64,000 bases of DNA from Duganella radicis (GTDB taxonomy: Bacteria; Pseudomonadota; Gammaproteobacteria; Burkholderiales; Burkholderiaceae_D). The position numbers and the translations under genes are program-made. This document shows positions 58,349-64,000 of the stretch, in pieces; position 1 is the first letter of the stretch, and the number at the start of each line of letters is the position of its first letter. The DNA lies in the NCBI RefSeq assembly GCF_009720825.1, contig NZ_WNKY01000006.1:124001-188000 (forward strand), given 5' to 3'. The notes beneath the pieces were generated by a model. That model did no database searches. It had not been told where the DNA came from and saw only the letters and a program-made list of their open reading frames with translations.

Positions 58349-60955
58349 TTACGGGCCGATCGGCAGGAAGGTGACGATGCCGTCGTCGGTGATGGCGACC
58401 AGCATCCAGCCCTCGCCCGACAGCACCATCTGGCGCGGCAGCAGTTGCTTGCCGGTCGAGCTCAGCTTGTATTGCTGGACGATTTTGCTGCCGGTGCTGT
58501 CGTACATGTAGATGTCGTTGCTGCCGGGACGGGCGGCGCCACCGCAGTAAATGCGGCCGTCGAGGCCCACCTCGATGTTGTTGGGCGCGGCGTCGCCAAT
58601 GTTCATGTAGCCAAGGATGGCCAGGTCCGGCGCGTTCATGATGGTGCACGCTTTGGGCGTGGCGGCGGCGCTGTACATCAGTGCGCCATCGGCGCTGATC
58701 CAGACATCCTGGCCTTGCGTGCCCGGGCTGGCGTGACTGGCCGCGGCCAGTCTGGCGGCGTACAGCGTACCGCCACCGAGCGCGGAGTAGTCGACACTGG
58801 CGCTGGTGTGCTGCACGCCGGTGCCGCTTTCATCCTGCTGCACGACGCGTTTGCCGTCGGCGCTGGCGGTCAGGCTGCCGCCGGTGGTCAGCGGCAGGGC
58901 GCCGATCTTTTGCAGGGTGGCGGTCTGGAACACCTGGCCGTCGCTGAGCACCAGCAGCTCCACCCCGTTCGGGCGGATCAGCTTGAGACGGGTGGCCTTG
59001 GTGCCCGGCACCGACAGCGGCAGCTGGCGGCCGATGGCGCGGGTGGCCAGGTTAATCGTGCTGATGCGGGCGTTGTCGATGTCGACCACGTACAGGGTGG
59101 CGCCGTCCGGCGTCACCGCCATGTCGCCGAGGTGGGCCGAGAAGCCGGCGATGCTGGCTTCCCTGGCGCCGGTGTAGACGTTGTAGACATCGATCACGGC
59201 GCCGCCGTTGTGCAGGTAGGCGTACGGCCGGATCGGGTCGGTCGCCACATTGGTGTAGGGCAGGGTGGTCTTGACGGCGCCGCTCGGGGTGGCCGAGCCC
59301 TTCCACAGCGCCACGCGGATTTTCTCCGGCGCCTGCGCGTCCGGATCGGTGGCGGTGACGGTGATGGTGGCGGTGCTGACGGTGTCGCTGGTCAGCTGGG
59401 TCGGATCGGCCGTCAGGATCAGCTTGTCGGCGCTGACGCCTACCACCAGCCACGACTGGTCGCTGGTGGCGCTCATGCCGCCGAAGTTGCCGTAGTTGTC
59501 GGCCACGCTGATGGTGCGGGTCAGGCGGCTCCAGTCTGGCGTGCTGACGAAGGCCACGGCGGTTTCGGCCGGCAGCAGCTTGTGCTGGTCCTTGTTAAGC
59601 GACAGCAGCACTTGCGCATTGACGGCATCGCCATTCACATTGCCCAGTAGCTGCAACAGTTTGGAGCTGACGCCGACCGCAGCACTGGCCGGGCGGGCCT
59701 TGAGGGTGATGGTGGCGCCGCTGGCGTTGACTGTGCCGGCGGCGGCGGTCGCGGTGGCCCAGCTTGGTATGCCGGGCAGTTGCCACGGCCAGGACTGGGG
59801 GCCGGTGTTCAGGCTGAACTGGAGATCCTGGCTGGTGGCGAAGTCGCGCCCATAGGTGCCGCCCAGGGTAATGGTGGTGGCCGAGGTGGCCAGCGTGGCC
59901 TTGGTCAGGTTGAGCGTGACCGGCAGGGTGCGGGTGGCCAGGCCGGTCGGCTTGATGGTGACGTTGGCGTTGTAGCTGCCGGCGGCCAGCTTGCCGACGG
60001 TCGGGTCGACCGCCAGCACGGTGGTGGCCGGGGTGGCGCCGGCGGTCGGCGAGACGCTCAGCCAGGCGGCGCTGCTGCTGGCGGTCCAGTTGGCGGTAAG
60101 CTTGTTGTCGGTGTCGAGGCTGACGATCTGGCTGGGGATGGGCGCGCCGTTGATGGCGTTGAAGGTGACACTGTTGCTGCCCAGGACCAGGCCCGGCGGC
60201 AGTACGGTCAGCGCCACCGGCAGCGCCACGCGCTGGCTGTCGCTGGCGGTGATGGTCAGGGTGGTACTGTAGTTGCCCTCGGCCAGGCCAGTGGTGTCGT
60301 AGCTGACCGACAGCGTGCCGTCACCCGTGCCGCTGGTGGCGCTCAGTTTGAGCCAGCTGGCGCCGCCGTTGTCGGCGGTCCAGCCGCGGCCGGCCGCGCC
60401 GATGGCCACGCTGACGGTGGCCGGCGGCGTGCCGCCACTCTGGGCGGTGGCGCTCAGCGGCATGGCCGGCACGGCGGTGAAGGTGGCGGTGCCGGCCGGT
60501 ACCACGGTGATGTCATAGGGCAGCGCCACCGGCGAGCCGGGGAACTGGCTGGCGCAGCCGTTGTCGCGGCACAGGCGCACGCTGAAACTGCCTTTGTAAT
60601 TGCCGGCCGCCAGCGTCGGCGCCGACAGCAGCACGGCGTGGTACTGGGTGTCGCTGTCGCGCACGACGGTGGCGGTGGGCAGGATCACGCCATTGCTGTC
60701 GACGATGGTGGCAAACACGCTGCTGGCGCCGGCGAAGTCGCCCGGGCGGGCCACGGTGGCGATCACGTTCATGGTCAGCGAGGCGCCGGCGTTGACGGTG
60801 GCGCTGATGGTGGATGGGGTGAAGGTGAGGGCCGGGCTGGCGGCAGGCGTGCTGTCGCCGCCACTGCCGCCGCCCCCACCGCCGCCGCCGCAGCCGGTCA
60901 ACAGTGCCGCAATGAGGAAGGGGACGGCGGCGTGGGCGGGCCTGAGTCTCAGCAT
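58349..60955 (-). CDS. Large lipoprotein with BACON / Ig-like repeats and a propeller domain
   Basis: An 868-residue predicted lipoprotein. The lipobox is LLTGC, followed by a run of about ten Gly and a Ser/Thr-rich stretch. Several beta domains follow (about 50-540). At least two look like BACON domains (GGASWLKLSATSGTGDGTLSVSYD and SSSAAWLSVSPTAGATPATTV), which often bind carbohydrate or mucin. The C-terminal third (about 560-868) resembles a beta-propeller (GDMAVTPDGATLYVVDIDNARISTI). It is probably a surface protein. The start at 60955 begins the lipoprotein signal; the frame is open upstream. Confidence 0.8.
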   Translation of the reverse strand: MLRLRPAHAAVPFLIAALLTGCGGGGGGGGSGGDSTPAASPALTFTPSTISATVNAGASLTMNVIATVARPGDFAGASSVFATIVDSNGVILPTATVVRDSDTQYHAVLLSAPTLAAGNYKGSFSVRLCRDNGCASQFPGSPVALPYDITVVPAGTATFTAVPAMPLSATAQSGGTPPATVSVAIGAAGRGWTADNGGASWLKLSATSGTGDGTLSVSYDTTGLAEGNYSTTLTITASDSQRVALPVALTVLPPGLVLGSNSVTFNAINGAPIPSQIVSLDTDNKLTANWTASSSAAWLSVSPTAGATPATTVLAVDPTVGKLAAGSYNANVTIKPTGLATRTLPVTLNLTKATLATSATTITLGGTYGRDFATSQDLQFSLNTGPQSWPWQLPGIPSWATATAAAGTVNASGATITLKARPASAAVGVSSKLLQLLGNVNGDAVNAQVLLSLNKDQHKLLPAETAVAFVSTPDWSRLTRTISVADNYGNFGGMSATSDQSWLVVGVSADKLILTADPTQLTSDTVSTATITVTATDPDAQAPEKIRVALWKGSATPSGAVKTTLPYTNVATDPIRPYAYLHNGGAVIDVYNVYTGAREASIAGFSAHLGDMAVTPDGATLYVVDIDNARISTINLATRAIGRQLPLSVPGTKATRLKLIRPNGVELLVLSDGQVFQTATLQKIGALPLTTGGSLTASADGKRVVQQDESGTGVQHTSASVDYSALGGGTLYAARLAAASHASPGTQGQDVWISADGALMYSAAATPKACTIMNAPDLAILGYMNIGDAAPNNIEVGLDGRIYCGGAARPGSNDIYMYDSTGSKIVQQYKLSSTGKQLLPRQMVLSGEGWMLVAITDDGIVTFLPIGP

Positions 60956-61068
60956 GACAAAATCCTTGTTGATATGGGTGTTGCTTAATTTACTTGCAAT
61001 TGTTGCGCGTTCGCAACTATGTGTCAAGTTTAAGCTAGTTTCAGCATATCACTGTCACACTCTGATGT

Positions 61069-62253
61069 TTATTTCGCGCGCAACTGGGCCTCGTAGGCGC
61101 GGATCTTGTCGAGCTTGGCCGAATACAGGTCGTGGGCGCCGCGCGTGGTGCTGTTTTTCATGGCCAGCGCCATGTGGTTGTCGGCCGCGCGCAGATTGCC
61201 CAGCTGGTAGTTGGCCACCGCCAGCCAGAAGTGGAATTCGTGGTAGTCCGGCACCCGTTCCAGTTCTTTTTCAAACATCTTGCGGGCGCGCGCATAGTCG
61301 CCCTGCTTCATGGCTTCCTGGCCTTGCAGGAAGAAGTGGAACGGTGGGTAGGGTTCCAGCACCGCCAGGCGGGCGCGCAGCACGCCGGCTTCCTGCGTCT
61401 TGTTCTGGCCCTCCAGCGTTTGCGCCAGGTTGGCCAGGAAGATGGTGTTGTCCGGCGCCTGCGCATGGGCGTAGCGCAGGGTGGCCTCGGCCGCCTCGGG
61501 ATTGCCGTGGTGCTGGTAGATCACGCCCAGCGTGTTGTAGGCGTTGAGGAACAGCGGATCGACCTCGGCCGCCTTGCGCGCCGCCCAGTAGGCGTCATCG
61601 ACCTGGCCGGCCGACAGCAGTTCGGCGGCGCGGTTGTTGAGGAACATGGCGATGATGGTGGCCTCGGTCAGCGGGGTGGCTTCCTGGCGCGCCTTTTCCG
61701 GCACCGGGATGAAGTCCACCGTCAGCGAGTTGGCGTTGTCCAGGCTGTAGGCGGTGTAGGGATTGCGGTCGCCGCGCGGCCGCCCCAGTGCCAGGTTGAC
61801 ATGGTTGCTGGCGAAGTAGAGGTTGCCGGCGCGGCTCCACACTTCATCGACCTGGATTTGCTGGAATTGCACCGGCAGGTTGAGTTCGCGCGCCAGGGCG
61901 GCGGTCATGATGGCCAGCGACAGGCAGTTGCCGGCGCGCGCCTCGAAGGTCTGGGCGGCGTCGCGGGTGATGGCGGAATCGTATTCGAGTTGCAGTTTGT
62001 CGCGCCGGTACAGGGCGTCGAACAGCTGGCGCCGCACATCCTTGCCCGGCCCGGTGTTGCCGATCTCGTTGTGGACGTAGGCGCGCATGGCCGGGCTGAG
62101 GGCGAACACGCGGCTGGTGTCCACCGGCGCCGATGGCGGCTGGAACAACTGGTCGTGGAATAGCTGCCGCTCAGGCGCCTGCGGCGCCACCGGCTGGCTG
62201 GCGCAGCCGCCGAGGATGGCGGCGGCGCACAGGATCAGGGCCCATGGTTTCAT
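61069..62253 (-). CDS. Lipoprotein with transglutaminase-like and TPR domains
   Basis: A 394-residue lipoprotein (lipobox ILGGC). The N-terminal half has the transglutaminase-like motif AGNCLSLAIMTAALARELNLPVQFQ, where Cys is the expected nucleophile, and a following His in FASNHVNLAL. TPR repeats occupy about 200-385 (AYWAARKAAEVDPLFLNAYNTLG, ARARKMFEKELERVPDY). It may act in envelope protein processing; the target is unknown. GGGAG precedes the ATG. Confidence 0.82.
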   Translation of the reverse strand: MKPWALILCAAAILGGCASQPVAPQAPERQLFHDQLFQPPSAPVDTSRVFALSPAMRAYVHNEIGNTGPGKDVRRQLFDALYRRDKLQLEYDSAITRDAAQTFEARAGNCLSLAIMTAALARELNLPVQFQQIQVDEVWSRAGNLYFASNHVNLALGRPRGDRNPYTAYSLDNANSLTVDFIPVPEKARQEATPLTEATIIAMFLNNRAAELLSAGQVDDAYWAARKAAEVDPLFLNAYNTLGVIYQHHGNPEAAEATLRYAHAQAPDNTIFLANLAQTLEGQNKTQEAGVLRARLAVLEPYPPFHFFLQGQEAMKQGDYARARKMFEKELERVPDYHEFHFWLAVANYQLGNLRAADNHMALAMKNSTTRGAHDLYSAKLDKIRAYEAQLRAK

Positions 62254-62269
62254 GACTGTCTCCCTCTGC

Positions 62270-62289
62270 CGCGGAATCTGCGTTCCGCG
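62270..62289. repeat. Perfect 7-bp inverted repeat upstream of the TPR lipoprotein gene
   Basis: CGCGGAA-tctgcg-TTCCGCG lies 17 bases upstream of the start codon at 62253, between that gene and the end of the DUF2863-like gene. It may be an operator or the mRNA end of the upstream gene; there is no T-run on either strand. Confidence 0.4.
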
Positions 62290-62340
62290 TACCGGAAAGT
62301 ATCCTCGGCTCGGAGGGGACTGTCAAACAGGAAATCGCTT

Positions 62341-63528
62341 TCAGCCGAGCGGGTCCGCCGAGACCGCGATATCGCTCAGGCCGAGGCTGGCCAGGGCGTC
62401 GCCGAGGTCGGCCAGCGCGTCGTCCAGCCCGGTGGCCGGGTCGTGGCGCTTGCTGGCGCTGGCCAGCACGGCGCCGCCCTGCGACAGCTGGACCTGCAGC
62501 TGTGGCTCGTCGTCCTCGTCGGACGGGGCGATCACGGCTTGCACCCGGGCCGGGTCGTGGCCCGCCAGCGCCTGGTTCAGCTCGGACAGCAGGCGCAGCA
62601 TGTCGTACTCGGACTGGCCCTGGGCGCGGGCGCCGAAGAACAGGTCCTGGTACTGGAAATTGAGCGTCAGGGCCGGATCGGCGCCGCGCGCGCGGCCGAG
62701 GCAGCGCGCCACCAGCGGCGCGTATTGTGCGGTCCACTGCTGGTAGGCCTCGGCGCGTTTGGCGAAGTAGGCGTCGGCGGCCCGCTCGCCGGCCGGCACG
62801 GTGTAGAAGGCGTCGTCGGCGCGCTTGAGGGCGAAGCCTATCAGGTAGCGCAGTTCCACCGCGCTGTCGTCCAGGCCGAAGCGCGACGGCGACCAGCCGT
62901 GCTTGAGGCTGCGCTCGAGCGCCGGCGCGGCGGCGATTTTTTTCTCGGTCAGCGAGTGCGCCGCCTCGCGCAGCATGGCGTGCAGCTGGCCGTAGCTGAT
63001 GCGCTCCACCTCGCCGGGATCGTAGGCGTGGCTGACCAGCACCACCCTGGCTTGCGGACTTTCCAGCCCGGCCGCGGTGAAGCTGGCCAGCAGGGCGTCG
63101 TAGGCGTCGCCGTCCTGGAAATCGTGGGCCGGGTCGAGGCCGCCCTGGCTGTGAACGAACACCGGAATCGCGAAGGCGTCGATTTCCAGCTCGGGCGCGT
63201 CGTCGCGGCGCAGCAGCAGGTTGGCCGCGCCTTCCTCGATGGCGTTGCGCAGGTAGCGGTAGCCGTCCAGCGATTCGTCGCGCGCCAGCTCGATGGCGCC
63301 GTACAGCACTTCATCCTTGCCCTGCGCCAGCAGGCGGCGCAGCAGGCGCTGGAACTCGAGGTGTTTTTGCGCCAGCTCGGCGCGGGTGGCGGCGGCCACG
63401 ATGTCGGCGCCGGCCGATTCATCGGCCAGGTCCAGCGCCAGGGCGCACAGTTCGGTGGTTTGTTGCTCGTCTTTGGCTTCCGGCGAGCTGGCGGATTTGC
63501 GCGGTACAGGGCGCTTATTTTTGGGCAT
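62341..63528 (-). CDS. Hypothetical cytoplasmic protein, probably DUF2863 family
   Basis: A 395-residue soluble protein without signal or membrane helix. A basic N-terminus (MPKNKRPVPRKSAS) precedes a helical part (HLEFQRLLRRLLAQGKDEVLYGAIELARDESLDGYRYLRNAIEEGA) and a mixed domain. Length and layout fit the betaproteobacterial DUF2863 family as I remember it; I cannot check this. It lies 5 bases after the HDOD gene, so the two form an operon. Function unknown. Confidence 0.6.
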   Translation of the reverse strand: MPKNKRPVPRKSASSPEAKDEQQTTELCALALDLADESAGADIVAAATRAELAQKHLEFQRLLRRLLAQGKDEVLYGAIELARDESLDGYRYLRNAIEEGAANLLLRRDDAPELEIDAFAIPVFVHSQGGLDPAHDFQDGDAYDALLASFTAAGLESPQARVVLVSHAYDPGEVERISYGQLHAMLREAAHSLTEKKIAAAPALERSLKHGWSPSRFGLDDSAVELRYLIGFALKRADDAFYTVPAGERAADAYFAKRAEAYQQWTAQYAPLVARCLGRARGADPALTLNFQYQDLFFGARAQGQSEYDMLRLLSELNQALAGHDPARVQAVIAPSDEDDEPQLQVQLSQGGAVLASASKRHDPATGLDDALADLGDALASLGLSDIAVSADPLG

Positions 63529-63533
63529 TGTTG

Positions 63534-64000
63534 TTATCGTTCGGTATGGAAGGTTTCGTTCAATTCTTCGAGCAGGTCCTCGGTCTCGTCCTCGGTCAGG
63601 CCGAGGTGGCGGCAGGCGGCGTCGCCGCCCTTGTCCCATTCATACGAGGTGCTGCTGCCGTGCAGGCGCTGGATGCCTTTCTCGGCCAGCACGGACAGCG
63701 CCACCAGCGAGCGGATCGCGTCGTCGGTGGCGGGATCGTCCAGCACGCGGTAGTCGTGGTGCAGCAGGATGGCCCACGACACGTCCGGCGACAGGCCCCA
63801 GTTGCGCGCCAGCAGGCAGCCGATGGCGGCGTGGTTGGTGCTGTAGCGCTGGTCTTCGATGGCGGTGAAGAGGTGGCCGGCGTCGTCGCAGGCCAGGGCG
63901 TAGGTGTTGGCGTAGTCGGCGAAGCGGTTCATCAGCAGCGGCACGCCGATGTCGCAGAACAGGCCGAAGGTGTGGGCGATATCGGGCGGCGCGATGCGCA
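63534..64000 (-). CDS. HDOD domain protein, C-terminal part
   Basis: The gene runs out of the window. The 155 visible residues include DIAHTFGLFCDIGVPLLMNRF and HAAIGCLLARNWGLSPDVSWAILLHHD, the typical HDOD core of signalling proteins that relate to HD hydrolases but often lack their metal site. The C-terminal part ends EELNETFHTER. It probably takes part in a regulatory output pathway. It is the first gene of the pair with the DUF2863-like gene. Confidence 0.88.
   Translation of the reverse strand, partial: RIAPPDIAHTFGLFCDIGVPLLMNRFADYANTYALACDDAGHLFTAIEDQRYSTNHAAIGCLLARNWGLSPDVSWAILLHHDYRVLDDPATDDAIRSLVALSVLAEKGIQRLHGSSTSYEWDKGGDAACRHLGLTEDETEDLLEELNETFHTER

Noticed and set aside
60866..60895. 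Run of repeated GGC/GCC codons as a microsatellite element
   Set aside because: It encodes the Gly-rich linker behind the lipobox of the 58349-60955 lipoprotein, a common feature in such proteins.

Overview
The window is a GC-rich, gene-dense stretch of a betaproteobacterial chromosome, most likely from the Oxalobacteraceae (Massilia / Duganella / Janthinobacterium group). The reasons are PEP-CTERM proteins, a DUF2863-like gene, a NodT/AaeAB-type efflux operon, a BPSL0067-like protein and a complete System I cytochrome c maturation operon. No rRNA, tRNA, CRISPR array or insertion sequence was recognised. All assignments come from reading motifs in the sequence; no database search was run.

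Layout. 1-9.5 kb is an exported-protease region: the tail of a solute-binding protein, an S9 peptidase, an M1 aminopeptidase, a QFxxD-type PEP-CTERM protein and a large S8 subtilase, separated by clear intrinsic terminators. 9.5-19.6 kb is mixed: two small secreted proteins, a cytoplasmic protein with hidden RelA/SpoT-synthetase-like motifs, a GT-C-like membrane protein, a decayed cNMP/SpoIIE phosphatase gene, a GntP-family permease, a PEP-CTERM gene whose 3' end has fused into a convergent nei-type DNA glycosylase gene, a site-2 protease and a DUF2167 protein. 19.7-22.9 kb holds an exported amidohydrolase and an M28 peptidase.

22.9-43.9 kb is the centrepiece. It is one co-directional block of 16 genes with overlapping or nearly abutting ends inside each half. 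ccmABCDEFGHI (cytochrome c maturation) is followed by seven genes that look like a transmembrane electron conduit: a di-heme-b membrane protein, a membrane-anchored decaheme cytochrome c, a double GlcG/HbpS lipoprotein, an SH3/outer-membrane beta-barrel protein, a 1253-residue decaheme cytochrome fused to an LVIVD-like propeller, a 4-5 heme cytochrome, and a cytoplasmic flavoprotein fused to two cyclic-nucleotide-binding domains and four [4Fe-4S] clusters. Together they carry 24 CxxCH motifs plus one CX4CH. The simplest inference is an electron route between a cytoplasmic NAD(P)H/flavin module and the outer membrane, with the ccm genes supplying heme attachment. I do not recognise this gene set as a named system.

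43.9-51.0 kb has a convergent S9-family protein that has lost its catalytic Ser and His, then a MarR-controlled AaeAB/NodT-like efflux operon. 51-64 kb holds DUF2058, a PAS-GGDEF diguanylate cyclase overlapping an AraC regulator, a LysE exporter, an apparent BPSL0067-STY0300 fusion, a ParA ATPase, a TIGR03118 gene remnant, a secreted beta-helix protein, a GNAT acetyltransferase, a large Ig-like/propeller lipoprotein, a TPR/transglutaminase-like lipoprotein, a DUF2863-like protein and the end of an HDOD protein. Deletion scars recur: the phosphatase pseudogene, the PEP-CTERM/nei fusion, the BPSL0067/STY0300 fusion and the TIGR03118 remnant.
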